Source of the DNA: Macrocybe gigantea
Taxonomy: Eukaryota; Basidiomycota; Agaricomycetes; Agaricales; Callistosporiaceae
Direction of reading: 5' to 3'
Assembly: GCA_011319805.1 (NCBI GenBank)
Contig: SJRY01000111.1
Coordinates: 310,001-374,000 of the forward strand
DNA length: 64,000 nucleotides
Shown: piece by piece, positions 40,222-52,830 of the stretch
Layout of the letters: the number at the start of each line of letters is the position of its first letter
Numbering within the stretch: the stretch's first letter is position 1
The notes under the pieces: model-generated
Told to the model about the DNA's origin: nothing
The model's input: the letters and a program-made list of their open reading frames with translations, nothing else
Databases searched by the model: none
Position numbers and translations under genes: made by a program

Positions 40222-41692
40222 ATGTCTGACCTCCTGCAATCGGCCCTGCACCAAGGACAAGCTGACTTACCGTACTCGAGACCAAGCACCCCAGGACTCA
40301 CCCAAGTCGGTTTTGTAGGACTGGGTGCTATGGGCTACCTCATGGCCAGGAATCTGGCAAACTATCGCGTAAACCATGGCCCACCGCTCCTTGTGTGGAA
40401 TAGAACTCCGGATAAGTGTGATAAGCTTCAGAAAGAATTGGGAATGAGCAAAATCAGCATTGCTCGCGAACTCGAACAATAGCCCGGGAATGCGATATTA
40501 TCATCACCAGCCTCGCCAACGACGAAGTAGTCAAATCTGTATTCGAGAAATTCAAGGCGGCGCTTGAGGTACATAAATATTTTCTGGGGTACTCGTTGTC
40601 TTATCCCTGTGCAAGAACATACCTCCCAGTCGTCACAAGATCTTCGTCGAGACCAGCACTGTCAGTTCTTCCCCTCTTGCATAGGTTCAATTAATTTGAC
40701 GATCCGTCGCAGATATATCCGTCTCTTGCAGGTAGTCTATATTTCTTGAACCATGCTAGGTACTACAGCGTAGCGTGCAGGCGAACTGGAATCGCTTGTC
40801 TCGTCAATTCCCCATGCGCGTCTTGTCACTTGCCCCGTCTTTGGAACACCTGCTGTGGCAGACAAAGCCCAGCTCCTTGTTGTCTTAAGTGGAGATTATC
40901 TTTCAAAGAAAGAGGTCGCATACTTGCTCGTTCCTGCGGTGGGCAGGAGAGTCGTAGATCTTGGTGGCAATCTCGAGAAAGGCAATTTTGTCTCTCTAAG
41001 TTTTTGAGGTCTAACATCCTCATGTCCATGATAGCCCCAGCCTTCAAACTCGTCGGGAATTCCATGATTTTAGGTACACTCGAAGTCTTAGCCGAAGCGT
41101 ATACGCTGGCTGAGAAGGCCGGGATTGGCGCTGAAAATGTTCATGAGCTCGTGAAAGGCACGTCGCTGTGATACTTTTACATCCGTACGCCTGTGACAAA
41201 ATATCGCAAGAAATACTGCCCGCTCCTGGGTACGTATTTTCATACCTTCTTGCTGTCATTGTACGATAATTGTACCTGGTCAGTACTGTGAGATATTCGG
41301 ACAGACTGCTCAAAGATGAATTCGACGGCAACACGGGCTTTGCAATTGATGGGGGGATCAAAGACGCTTCGTTCGTTTCTCATGTCCTGTTTCCCGCATT
41401 TCTCTGACTGCTCGCCGGCAGTCACATTCGTAATCTAACCAAAGAACATAATTCGCCAATGCCGGTCATCGACGTTGCTCACCAACATCTCCTCACAGCG
41501 CGGGCCTTGCATGCAAATCAAGTACAACGAGGCAAAGTCAAATATGAAAACTTAGATTGGACCGCCATCATCGCGGGCTCCCGCGTCGCTGCAGGTCTCG
41601 ATGGTTTTGACAGCGGAAAGGTACAGTTGATAAACTCTTCCCGACCTGCTATTGAACCCTCGCAGCACTTGAATATTGTCAGGGAAGTTTGA
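40222..41692 (+). CDS. 3-hydroxyisobutyrate dehydrogenase-like NAD(P)-binding oxidoreductase
   Basis: The start MSDLLQSALHQGQADLPYSR leads to the Rossmann motif VGFVGLGAMGYLMARNL. VWNRTPDKCDKL, ECDIIITSLANDEVVKSVF and KIFVETST follow. RLVTCPVFGTPAVADKAQLL and VGRRVVDLGGNLEKAPAFKL lead to the substrate-side helix GNSMILGTLEVLAEAYTLAE. YSDRLLKDEFDGNTGFAIDG, VIDVAHQHLLTARA, LDWTAIIAGSRVAAGL and the end GKHLNIVREV complete the beta-hydroxyacid dehydrogenase architecture. Two of its introns are GC-AG (40982-41034 and 41158-41210, both 53 nt). The substrate could be 3-hydroxyisobutyrate, another beta-hydroxy acid or an imine. The catalytic Lys is likely the one in FKLVGN. Confidence 0.85.
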
Positions 41693-41984
41693 TGACTGTA
41701 GTGTAATCAAAGAAAGTTATGAACACAACACGACTGGACATTCTCTGTAGAACGAATTGCCTGGATGTATGTATCTATGTGTATTAGCATGGCGTTTCCA
41801 GATGCCATCTAGCATTCTGGACGTCGGACGTGTTCTCCAATGACCGCAGAACCATCCGTTCCGTTCCATTCCACAATACATGTACATACATAATTGCGCC
41901 CTTGGAGCCATGAGGAAACATCTGCCAATACTAAACGCTATTGCAGATTTCTCCGGTATTTTATAAATGCCACCAGATTATCCC

Positions 41985-44522
41985 TCACACCCTCCGCTCT
42001 ATCTTGAGATCAGATTCCTTCCGTCGGTCTATAGATTTGACAAGCCGCTTTACACCCCCAACACTTGCCTTCAGCTTGGATAGATAGTCTCCCAGACGGA
42101 AGTTCACGTCGTACGGTAGATTCTCGTCAGAATAGATGTCGACAAGTGCAGACAGCAGTTGGATTGTTGGCTCTACTCCAAGAGGTACTGACGACTCCGA
42201 CGGTAGCGCAGAAATGAAGAAGTCAGCAATAATCTGGATAGCCGTGGATTAGAGGCATTGCGAACACGATAAACAGACGGCACGGTACTTTATTGCCGTT
42301 TATGGATTCCGGTCGTTGCGCTATACATTCGAGCGTTCCAATGCACTTGACCCGGACATGGTGATCATTTGAGGTCTGGCAAAATTGAATAAGCATGTTT
42401 ATCTGTTCTTCGTTCGGCGTCTTGAAAAGCACCCAGATCGTCAGCAACCGAAGCACCGCGTGGAACAGTGGAACACATACTATGGAACCTTTCCAGATGC
42501 TCGCGACACCCCAGAGAACCCCGACAGCCACGTCCCACATCTCGCGCCTCCGCTCCTGGCCAAGCCTCCCCTCGGTTCCCGCTATCGCCAATGCGGACCA
42601 TATCTCATTCCACACTGTGAGCCCACTAGCTGTATCTGCGGAAACTGCAGGATTGGGAACGGTAGCCATTGACAGAAATATATTGTTCAAGCACTCTAAT
42701 GCGCTTATGTGAATGGCGCTGATCGCGGATGTGGTAGGGGGATGCAATGACGGGGCCGCTAAAGGGGGAAAGAGAGGGTGGTCGGCTTGATTAATGACAG
42801 CAGTGGTGATACTAGAGTGGGCAGAAACGATGCAGAAGTCGGTTTGCCGGAATTGTCGGTAAGCATGTCCGCCTCATACTCATCGATCCCTGAATGACCA
42901 TTAATAACCAACGTCCTTGATCTACCGATAGCATACCTGGATCCTTCTCATCTTCATCACCGTCACCTTCCATGTTTTCATCGTCGTCCTCAGACTCGTC
43001 TGCCACACTAAGATCCGGCTCAGGAAGAGTCGCGCACATCCCCGTAAGAACTTCCAAAGCCAATTGCACGGTGCGCAACTTTTCCTCTAGGCGCTCCAAT
43101 TCTACCTCTGCCTCAGACTTGTGGTCTGATCCGGGCGTATTTTTAAGGGAAAGGCGTTCGACTTTGAGTGCTGACGACTTAGACGCATGATCAGAGTCTC
43201 TATCACATGTTGTTGTCAGAAAAAAAAAACACGTACTTCCTTCTGCACTAATTCTTGGGCCAGATTTGAAGTGTCACTAAGCGATATAGAGGTAACAACG
43301 GGCTGCAACAATGGTAGAACGAGATCTTTGTCAATGTCCACGGACGACACCGCGGACGGCGGGGGTATAGGTGATATGTTGCGCAGAATGCCTACAATGA
43401 TCACCTTCAGGTTTGGTTACATCTACGACCCTGTGTGCGCACCTGATGAGAGTACGCGCAACATGGTGGCGCGTGGATCTGCAGCATCTGTCGGCTTTGG
43501 ATCGTTTTTCACAATCTCGAATAGGCAGGCGAGGTATCCCGCATTCGCTCGGATATATGATATGGCGGCTTCGTTGTCGTCCGTCAAGACATACAGACAT
43601 TGGGCTTACACACCAAAAAGGCACCTGGAAATCAACGATTTTATGCATGCGTAAGGGCGTCAAAGTACACACCAGCAGAAGTGACTGGAGAGAGCGGCAG
43701 CTTTGCTCGGGAAGCGAGGAAAGACATTAAGAACGGCACAAGACCGATTTCGTTTATCGCGTTTAGAGCTTTGTTGGAGGTTTCCCTGGGACGTAGGCTT
43801 GAATAAGACGAGATACTTCTCATGAAAATCGGAACTCACGAAAGACACCAAAAGACCGTAATTATGTTGTCGGCAAAATCATATACAAGCCTTTGAGCAA
43901 TTTCTGGAGCAGATTTTGGGTTTTCTAGGTACTGAGCAAGCGTAGCTGATATCTGGAAAGTATTAGAAATGAATAGAGATAACAGGTCAAGAACCACCTT
44001 TGGAACGAAGGTTTTCCAAGGTGTCAGGATATTTTTGTTGTACATTTCTGCGCAGATATCATATCCACCATCAATGCATAAGTTGCTGAAAGTCCGGATG
44101 CGGATGCGATGAGCGGCCGCGGCAGTAGAGGGAGAAAATGCACGGACCGCAATGCACCGGCAGCTTCGACGAGGACTTCCTCCTCACTATCAGTGAGCCT
44201 CTTGATGAGCGCACCGACAACGTTTTTGCCTTGCAGCAGCCGCCGCGTGGAGGGGTCGTTCTGGATCAAGTTCGACACCGCGACGCAAGCCCATTTACGC
44301 TCAGAAGCATCTGCACTGTCCATCTGAGCGGTGAGAGATCAGGAAGAAGCATGAATGTAAATTTCTCCTCTGCTGGATGCTAACCTTTTGGATGATCGGC
44401 AGGATGACCTCGTTTTTGGTAGACGTCGATGATGCGGAAGCCAGACCCTGCGGTAAATGTGAATCGGGCACGCGCATCGGGTTGTGTCGACGCATCATCT
44501 TTTTCTTTTGAGATTTGCCCAT
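41985..44522 (-). CDS. SYO1: SYO1 (symportin) homolog, uL18/uL5 import chaperone
   Basis: The start at 44522 gives MGKSQKKKMMRRHNPMRVPD, the short basic opener of the family. ARM/HEAT repeats follow: ASERKWACVAVSNLIQNDPS, TRRLLQGKNVVGALIKRLTD, EEEVLVEAAGALRN, APEIAQRLVYDFADNIITVF, TSNKALNAINEIGLVPFLMS and so on. There is an acidic loop (DEDEKDPGM with DDDENMEGDGDEDE). The end carries PYDVNFRLGDYLSKLKASVG, then VKSIDRRKESDLKIERRV and a stop at 41985. In chaetomycete and yeast work, Syo1 brings ribosomal proteins uL18 and uL5 together into the nucleus for 5S RNP assembly. Several exons have no in-frame ATG, so the model rests on protein continuity. Confidence 0.8.
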
Positions 44523-44675
44523 CGTGGGCGTTGAGACGGACTGAATTGGAGATGGCAAGAGGTTTAGTTGGAACGCTCTTTTTTTTTATCGGAAAACTTT
44601 TTCCAAGGAAGAACGCGACTGGAATGGTAATCACGTGTTCAAAATCTTTTACCAATTTGAATTTATAATTACATG

Positions 44676-46665
44676 CTATGCTATGTATACCATCCATGCG
44701 CCCGATAATTCAATGACTCGAGGAAGGGAAGAGGCAAAGTAGGAAGGAAAATGGCCCAAGATATATAGTAGACGACCAAGGTCATGTAGATCAGGGACGA
44801 TAGTTCGGTAGTGTACCGCCAGACGTAACAGGTCCGTGAACAAGCGGGGTGCTATGGGAGAGAATGACATAGCGTCGTCTCGTCTGTCGCTGGTATCCTC
44901 GTAGACAAGGATCTGTCTCTCGTCCGCTCCGATGGTGGCAGATTCCGTGTCTGACGTACCGAAGGGCGGAGCAGAGGGTATCAGATCAACATTAGCAAAG
45001 GGGGGAGCACTGGGCTCCAATGCGGCTGACAGTTGTGATTCGGGTGCCAGGGTGTCATGCTCAAATGAGTATGAGTAGTCGTAGAAGGCATGATCTGCTA
45101 ATTTGCCTTTGGACGGTGGAGGCGGGAACAAAGACGGGACCACTATTGAGTCATGGGGTGTTGTATTCGCATCCTGCAGCGACGCATCCTCATAAAAATC
45201 GTCCAATTCCTCATCTTCCCATATAGGGGCAGAACCTCTGGCGTCCAGTTGGTTGGCAGAATGCGACTCTCCCACCTGGAGCGGCGGTGCGCTTGCCAAT
45301 TGGGTTAGGCGTGCAAGGAGGCCCTTATCGTCTGTAGCCACGTGGGCTAGGTGGAACTGCGCGACTGCAGGACGGTCCGAGGGGCTGCTGTCCGTTGGGT
45401 CCGTCCGGCATCCGTGTTTGATGGCTATGGAATTGCCTTCTGCGTGCGAAACGTGAGGGGTATGACCATAGTCCAAGCCAGCGGACAAACGGCGGCGGTA
45501 GGCAGGTGGTAAATGGAGTTGAGGATCGTCTGGCAAGGATTGTGGAGACGGGGTGGAACGTTCCTCTGGTTCACGGGTATCAGTATGGTCGACAGCTAGA
45601 GCAGATGGGTACTCCATTTGCTGTGGGTCGGTAAACGGGACGGTCAGGTTCTCGCTGGGAAGACTAGGGGGTGTTGGGCACGTCGGTGAGTCGCTATCAG
45701 GCAGGTGATGTATAGAAGGAGTGCTAGTGGGTATCCGAGTGGTGGAGAGGATACGTTTCCCCCTTCGCTGGCGGGCGGTGTAGCGGGCATTGGCCTTCCA
45801 TCGGGCGGTTGCGCGAGCCCATATCTTTTGCTTCGTCTTGGCTTCTTTCTCGCTGATAAGACTGCTGCCGTCGTCGGTGGCTTGTGCCCGCGTCCGTTTT
45901 CGACTACGCATTTCAATATCGTCTCGCTTGACCTTCTGCCAAAGATGTTTGCGCCAGATGATACAGCCTATGATGAGGAAGCAGATCACTAAGGCAAGGA
46001 CAAGGGAAAGGGCAAGGATAAGTGTGGTTCGATTGGCCGGAGGTCTAGTGGACGGTTTCCACCCTGGTGGCAATGAGTCACGTATATCATAGCTCTGGGA
46101 CGGGTTGAATGAGGGTTGGGGTGCGGGAGAGGGAAGCGCTTGGATAGAATCGTCCACGGAAGTAGCTGGATTCGAATTTTCCAAGCATTTCTGTACAGAC
46201 ATGTGAATCCGTAAACGATAGATATGAGACCATGAGGCGACGTGAACGTACCGGACAGACGGTGGACCCGTATAACGTGTAGACGTCGACTCTACGCCAG
46301 CGTCCGTCGTCCCCCTGCTCGAACTTGTCCGGTATGCGCCGAGCGGTGCCAAGCACCTTGAATGTGGTATCGGGGGAGGACAAAAAGGTGCTGGTGGACT
46401 CGTCGCGTGGGTGGCGGATTTCTGTGGCGACTCTAGAAGGCTGGATCTCAATAGATGGGCAGAGGAAGGCAGGCGGAGCAGGGCTGCCATTGGCTGCTGC
46501 AGACGAAGCAGCGATCGTGGCCAAAAGGGACAGGACGGCAGAGGAGGGACTAGCGGCGCGATGCAACGGCGAAGAGTGCCTGGAGCGTCGATGGCGGGTT
46601 GAGGCGGGGGAGGTAGGCCGAGCACACTGATGAGATTGTGAGCAGCCAGGCAGGTCAGAAGGCAT
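44676..46665 (-). CDS. Single-pass membrane protein with PPxY and repeated PSAP motifs
   Basis: An N-terminal exon (46665 to about 46250) has a hydrophobic AVLSLLATIAASSAA stretch, then an extracellular-looking domain (FLCPSIEIQPSRVATEI; DTTFKVLGTARRIPDKFE; RWRRVDVYTLYGSTVCP). It splices in phase 0 to KCLENSNPATSVDDSIQ. The transmembrane helix is LILALSLVLALVICFLIIGC, followed by a basic stop-transfer region (WRKHLWQKVKRDD). The cytosolic tail of about 450 residues carries LPPAYRRR (PPxY, 45498-45509) and two PSAPPF motifs (44961-44978 and 44997-45014). PPxY binds WW domains of Rsp5/Nedd4 ligases and PSAP binds Tsg101/Vps23, so a ubiquitin-ligase or ESCRT adaptor is a fair inference. The 5' end could extend to an exon near 46937. 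I do not recognise the family. Confidence 0.65.
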
Positions 46666-47007
46666 TGGCTTGGCTAGCGGCGCAAGCTGGTGCTAAGGGC
46701 GCCAAGGAAGTCTTGCCACGGGGTGGCGGGGTAGGTGTGGGCTCAGATCGAGCTCCGCGACGGGACCTGTTTGCCACGAGGCTGACGGGGTGCAGCACAG
46801 AGGCAGCAAGACAGACAGGACAGGGACGAGGAGGATAAGGAGTAGAAGTAGGAGGAGAGCGGAGGTGAAGGGCCAGCGGTGAGGATGAGAGAAGAGATCA
46901 AAACAAGATCAACACCGGCAATCCTCCGGCCGCTCACCGGCGTCTCGCGGGCAAATGTCTATATTTAGACATTTATTATTATCACAAATTGAAATATATT
47001 CATTTAA
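46666..47007. other. 342 bp between SIN3 3' end and the membrane-protein gene
   Basis: A minus-strand frame at 46743-46937 encodes a hydrophobic, Ser/Cys-rich text that could be an upstream signal-sequence exon of the PPxY/PSAP gene. Otherwise an AT-rich 3' flank. Confidence 0.3.
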
Positions 47008-50000
47008 TCAGCCGACATCGCCGCCGCTCCTCTCCCGACTCGCTGCCCGCTCCTCCAGCGTACCCAACTCCTCCGCGTTATATCGCCTCCACACAACCTC
47101 CTCCGTCCCTTGCTCGAATACAAGCTTGTACGACGGAAGGCTTACACGAATCCTTAAGCCCCCTTCTTTTATCAAGGCTGTGTCTTCCTCCGCCCGCATC
47201 GTGCTATAATTAGCCCAGGGCAACGCTCAGTCACGAGGCCACAACATTCCCCTAAATTTACGGACTCACCGTCGCAGAAACACTGGTTTATCCTGTTTTT
47301 CTCTGCTGGAACCCATTCCGTCACATAGCTCAACACGTACGTGTCCGCATATCCCCGCCACCGACTGAGGGATGACCGCGGGCTCCAGCCTACGCTAGGC
47401 TCGGTGGGCCCAATCAGTGAAATGCAGAGTGTCTTCGATTTTCGGACCTATCCGTCGTCAGCATCAAGGGTCGTCTCAGTAGGAAAAAAAAACTATTCTA
47501 AAGATAGACTTACCCATTGGAGCCGATACAGGGGGTCATCCTGCCCAATGTGCCGCTCTGCCTCCCGTCGATATCTTACTACGTCCTGGTAGGTTATGAT
47601 CTCCGAGTGCTGGGCACTGCGCAGAAGTTTCCAGAGCTCCTGACATTTGTTGTCGGAAAGTATAGTCTGAACCTATACATCAATACCCATGTCAAATTTC
47701 GCCGAACGATACCTCACGTTTCAATATAGAAACGAACCTGCTTCACAAGAGCTGTAATCACTTTGTCAAGCGTGAATAAATAGTATGCCTATCAATAACT
47801 CCGTCAATGCGCCGCGTTCTTTCCCAGGTCTGCGAATCACTCACCTTATTCCCAAAAAACCATCTCATATGCTCTTCAAACGTAGGCTGGTCTATCTCAT
47901 TGTCGAAAAGTTTTTCGCAAGCATTTAGGAGGTACATATACACCACGTTGGCGTTCTCACCCGCGCCACGCTCACCCAGAGCTTCTATCGTCTGGGCGAG
48001 GAGCGCAGATGGGCCATTCGGGTCATCCAGGCCTAGTTCCACAGCGACACGATTTGCCACCAATGAGGAATGTTTTCGCGCCGCATGCTGAGCGCCAATC
48101 TCCTTGCAGACCGACAAGCGAAAATAGAGCAGCTGTCAAAAATAGGAATCATGATCCTGATTGGATTGGCGCAAAATTAGACGTGAGGACACACCTGAAG
48201 AAGACGCAACAATGTATAGAACGTGGTGTTGACGAAGAACGGTCGCTCAGAGTCTGTCCCAAACACGACATTCTCCGCATATGCTCGGTCCCTGCCTCCG
48301 TTATCCAGATATCAGGCGGGACATCGCTGCGTTCGGTGTCAGATGATATGATCTCCGGGTTCGGCGTTACATCGCGGGATGCCGTTGCTGAATTCGGCCC
48401 TTTGGCATTGGCTCTCTCCTGCATCGTGCGCAACAGTTTCTTGCGAAGATCGCTCGCTGCCACACCTCCAGATTGCATGGAGCTTGTGCTGCCCACGGAC
48501 CGTCGGCCACTGCGCGCACCGTCGTGGACAGATTCTGGCCCATCGTCATCGTGAGGGCCTTCCAAAGGCCCGCACGCTGCGTTGAACTCTGTATCGGGGT
48601 ACATGCAGATCATCGGAATGAAGGTGCGGAGGAACTTCTCCACGCTCCTGCGCTCCTGCGAGTTGTACTGAGCCTGGGAACGATCAAGAAACGAGTAGAC
48701 CATTTTCAGCGTGTCGAGCAAGACGAAGGTGTCTTCGTAAGAATACTTGAGTTGCGGGTCCACAGAACCATAAGAGAAGGACGGAATTCCATCCTCCTCC
48801 ATCTTCTCTATCTGCTGAGCTTTGATTGCCTCGATATCAGCAACGAAATGCTTCGCGGTGATGCTCTTCTTATCGTTAGCCTTGAACGTGATGCCTTGAT
48901 TGTCCAGGGATTTGTAAAAGTTTTTCGAATCCACTTCACGCCATGTTCGATTCCACTCGCGCTGGGCGCGCCTCCACTCTTCTTCTTTCTGCTTCAGACG
49001 GGCGAGCACTACGGGAACCGCGACCGCGGGGCAATCCTGCAGTGCCTGGATGACCTCAGTTCCGCTGTCTCGTCCGTACACCTTTTTGATCAATCGGTGG
49101 TAGATTGATTTGCTCGGTCCGCCGAAATCTGGTCTGAGTTTGAACAACGTCCGTTCTTCGGTCGTCGTCATACTCTCTATGCGAGCGTTCAATGGCTCCA
49201 ACAAGGAAATTGTCCTCGACAAGCCTTCGATATGAACTTGATACTCATATCGCTCTTCCTCGCTCTTGTGCAGAGCTTCCTCAAACGAGTTCTTTTTGTG
49301 GGCAACAAACCCTGATTCTTCGGAAGCCCATGTTGGATGTGATACCCATTCGTCGTTGAGGACGGAACGACAAAGTTCGTCTCTGCCAGAGCAAGCCAGC
49401 CGAATTTCCTAGAATAGACCTTAGTCATCCCGTGAAAAGTTGAACACAGAAATAACATACGCTTTCTGGTAATCGTCTATAACTTGGCCCTTCACCATCA
49501 TCCGCGGGCAGGGCTGACAACGCCTCTGGAGGCCCTGTCCGGATGCTTCCAGGCGGACCATTTTCAATGCCGTCACGATCACTCCAGCCAACAAGTTCCT
49601 TAAACTCTGTCAGCAGCTCGCTATCACCGAGGAAAACGCGGGTCCGATCAACAAGTGTTCTGATGTCAATGATTTCCTTCGAAAATAAGCTCAGAAGCTT
49701 CAAGAAATCCTCATACATCTCGCGACTTTCCAAGGATTTCTTCGCTCGGTCGAAGAAAAGGAGCCGGTCGGCCGACGTGCCCATAGCAAGCATCGGTGGA
49801 AGAGGAACCTGGGCATTCTGGGGAGGAAGCTGCGAAGAACTCAGCTGCGGGACGACATGCTGTGGGGGAAGAATGGGAGACTGGGGTTGTATCAACGGGG
49901 AATAAGATGGCGAGCCGCTGTCTGGTTTGTGTCCATGTTTGATCTTCTTGGACTGCAAAATTGCCAAGTCAGATGAATTTGAACGAGGTTGATATAGGAT

Positions 50001-51337
50001 TGCATACCCGGCTTGGCGCTGCCTTGGCAGGGGGGATTGGCGTCGGTTCCTTCTCTACGGGGCGTTTTTTCCGTTTCGCCGGCTGAGTTGACTTTTTGCG
50101 GTCTTCTCGGCCGCAACCGAGTCCGTCTGATTCCACACGCCAGTAGACGCAGAGGGAGCCATAGGCTTGGGGATAGCCGAAGATCCTGAAGGTCCGGGTA
50201 TGGCGGCGGAGTTTTCTGGGAGAAATGCCTTGAATTCTTCGAGCAAGTCTGGTGCATCTTTGAAAAGCGCCTGTACTTGTACATATACTTGGGACTGGGC
50301 AATGGAATGAAGCGAATGAAGGATCGCCGAAGGCACCGCAAAATACTCACGTCCTGCAAATGCCTCTGCTCCTTCTGATACGTGTGGAGGATATCAAGAA
50401 ACTGCTTGTATGTGTTCTGATCGTCGCATATCTTGCTTTGATCTTGTTCAGATAATGTATAGCTCCGCTGATTTTGTCGGGAGGTTGGCTCTCGACGACG
50501 TTGCGATTGCCGTTCAGGTTTCCAAGAACGGAGGCTGCTGCGGTGGTCTGAGGGTTCTGGAATCCGGGAGAGAAGCTGGTTTCAAATGGGGGTTGACCGG
50601 GTGCGTGAAAGCCATGCGGAGTATGCGACCGCGATAAAGCCGCACTGCCAAAGCCAGGGAGGGCTAAAGGAGCGCCAGGGAAGGTGGGAGTGTTTGCTTG
50701 ACTTGGAAAGGCCGGAAAGTCTCTCCGCGCAAAGGTGTTCTGTGTTGTAGTGCCAGACGGGGTGGTCACGGTGATGGTATTTGGATCCATAGGGTCGCTC
50801 GAAACCTCGATGCGGTAGCCTACGGGGAGAAAGGTGTTGAAGCCTTGAATGAGCACGGGATTGCCGTGGAAGAGCTTAGAGACTCTCTGTATGACACCCG
50901 GGGTATCGATACTGCGAAGGGTGAGCTCGGCGCGCGTTTTGTCAAGGCAAAAGGGAGTCCAAGACTCACACTTGGCTTTTGAAATCTTTCATGATGTCCA
51001 GGAAATGGTTGTAGACGTCAGGCTTGTCGTGGAACTGTACCTTGACGGCGTCGAGATAGCTCAAAGCATCGGTGACGTTCAGCGCACGACCCTCCGGAGA
51101 CTTGTGCAACACGGAAGGAGCGACAGTGGCCTCGGGGTCAGGAGGTGGGCGTGGGGTGGAGGGCTTCGACGTCCGCATGTTCGGGGTGCCAGAGCGGGAA
51201 AGGAGAGATCTTGGGTGTGAGGAGGGGCTCTCTGGTGTCAAACGTGGAGAAAGACGAGGCACATCAGAAGAAGATGGAAGATGGCCGAGAAAAGGTGGAA
51301 GCGCCGGGTCGGAGGCTGTTTGGACATCAGCGTCCAT
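47008..51337 (-). CDS. SIN3: SIN3 histone-deacetylase corepressor scaffold
   Basis: The start at 51337 is [20 protein letters not shown]. Three paired amphipathic helix domains are visible. PAH1 is [20 protein letters not shown] to [15 protein letters not shown]2 is [20 protein letters not shown] to [14 protein letters not shown]3 is [16 protein letters not shown] to [12 protein letters not shown]. The histone-deacetylase interaction domain runs from [20 protein letters not shown] through [20 protein letters not shown]. The C-terminal Sin3 domain includes [20 protein letters not shown] and [20 protein letters not shown]. It ends [20 protein letters not shown] and a stop at 47008. Sin3 bridges DNA-bound repressors and Rpd3-type deacetylases in the nucleus. 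Confidence 0.94.
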
Positions 51338-51444
51338 TGGACCCTTGCCAATTTTTTTGTGGGACGTTTGGAATTGTCAATGCATCATTCGTGCGAACAA
51401 ATTTATCTTATCTGATAAGTTAGGTGACTAATTATACACTACAA

Positions 51445-52325
51445 CTACACTAAATCCTGCTCGTAAATTTGTGGCGGGGGAAAGTTGTATGGCGGTTCGT
51501 ACGGTCGCGTTCTTGCAGTGCTTTTTGAGCGCTTCTTGCTCCCAGACCCTGTATAACAAATCAGGACACCGCCCAAAAGAACAAGGTACGAACATACGAA
51601 ACGCAAAAGGCAGACTCGATACTTTTCGGAGTCCTCTCGACTTTTTCACCGAAACTGAGAAGCTCCTTGCCGACGGACATGGCGAGGCGGTCGGTGTTGT
51701 AAACTGTGGCGATGACGCACAACGATAGATTTTTGGCAATTTCGCCCAAGGCGTCCTCAGACTCCGTAACCGGAACTTGTGACCCGTCGACGTTTTGGCC
51801 TGACTCGGGCGATAGTAGGCGGTCGATATGGGCGTGTCAGGCGGCAATGTGTAGGCCGCCGACACCGGTCGACGTCGTGACCTCGACGGCGTCGGCGTCC
51901 GGAAGAGATCGTTCGCGTCCACGCGATCGACGTTGTCAGAAGCAGCCGAATTTGAATTGTCTGAAGCTGTTCCTCCTCGACAACATCAGGTGCGTCGCGT
52001 CCTTCTCTCGAGACGCACCGGTCATTGATCGCGTCGGCGGTGCATCGGTACGGTATTGTGTTAAAAATTGTCCGGACAGGTGTTTGTAGTTTTGCAGGGG
52101 TGAATTTTCATGCGGCCGAGAGACCGATTCTGCTCCACGGCGTGGTGGGATCCGGGCGATCACACTACCAACGATGACTGCTAAAACGCTCTGACAAACG
52201 GTTCATGCCTCTTTAAAATTTTGCTCGAAAAAGAGAGCGCGCAGACTCACCAGCAGAAACCCAGCTAGTCCCAAGACAACCCCGACTGGCGCAGCCAGCA
52301 CGCGACGGATGTCCTGGTTGAACAT
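51445..52325 (-). CDS. Unrecognised small protein with N- and C-terminal membrane helices; frame disturbed
   Basis: The start at 52325 reads MFNQDIRRVLAAPVGVVLGL followed by AGFLL and, after an intron, AVIVGSVIARIPPRR, a hydrophobic anchor. The middle contains DNVDRVDANDLFRTPTPSRS, SAAYTLPPDTPISTAYY, and VPVTESEDALGEIAKN with LCVIATVYNTDRLAMSVGKE. A second hydrophobic stretch (LVLLGGVLICYTG) leads to SKKRSKSTARTRPYEPPYNF and IYEQDLV-stop at 51445. At least two frame changes (about 51582 and 51805) cannot be explained by introns and each needs one added base. It may be a real gene with sequence errors or a decaying gene. No family is recognised. Confidence 0.45.
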
Positions 52326-52830
52326 GACGTCGCAGGCCGTGAGGTTTTATGCCAGAACTGTGGCCGCGTCGGAAGGTTAGTTATAGTTAGAAAGAGCAGA
52401 GAAACGCCCAGTGGCGCGAGGTAGCGAGGACGAAACGACTGTTCGGGGCTGAAACAGCGGCGGGGTAGCGCTGGGCAACGCCATCTCTTCAGAATGTTTT
52501 AAGGACCCGGACGAGCGCCCGGCAAGTGATTACGCATCTCATTTCTCGATATCGTATCTGCCGGGAGGAGCGCAAAGGCATCTGATTCCAGCTGTCCTCC
52601 ATGAATGAAGTCAGTTTAGTCAATGGCTCTGATACGAACACCAAAGAGCAGGCGAAAAAGAGCCAGAAGACGCTGATGGCGTCCAGATGGAGGCATTGCC
52701 AGGTGCGTGACAGGGCAGTGTTCCCGTGTTTCGCTCGGCAACCGTAGTGCTGTGCACCAGCTTTTTCGTCCACTTCGTCGCTGCGGCTCATCTCTGAATA
52801 CCATTCTGTACGCCCTCAACGACAGCCCCG
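52326..52830. other. 505-bp divergent region before PalI/Rim9
   Basis: No gene is supported on either strand. It is the upstream region of both PalI/Rim9 and the small membrane-protein gene. I see no distinct PacC-site cluster that I would assert. Confidence 0.35.

Noticed and set aside
44676..46625. Uninterrupted 649-codon frame as the complete membrane-protein gene
   Set aside because: Its first 120 residues are a shadow. The other frame at 46087-46665 reads like a real ectodomain and splices in phase to KCLENSN, so the spliced model is preferred.
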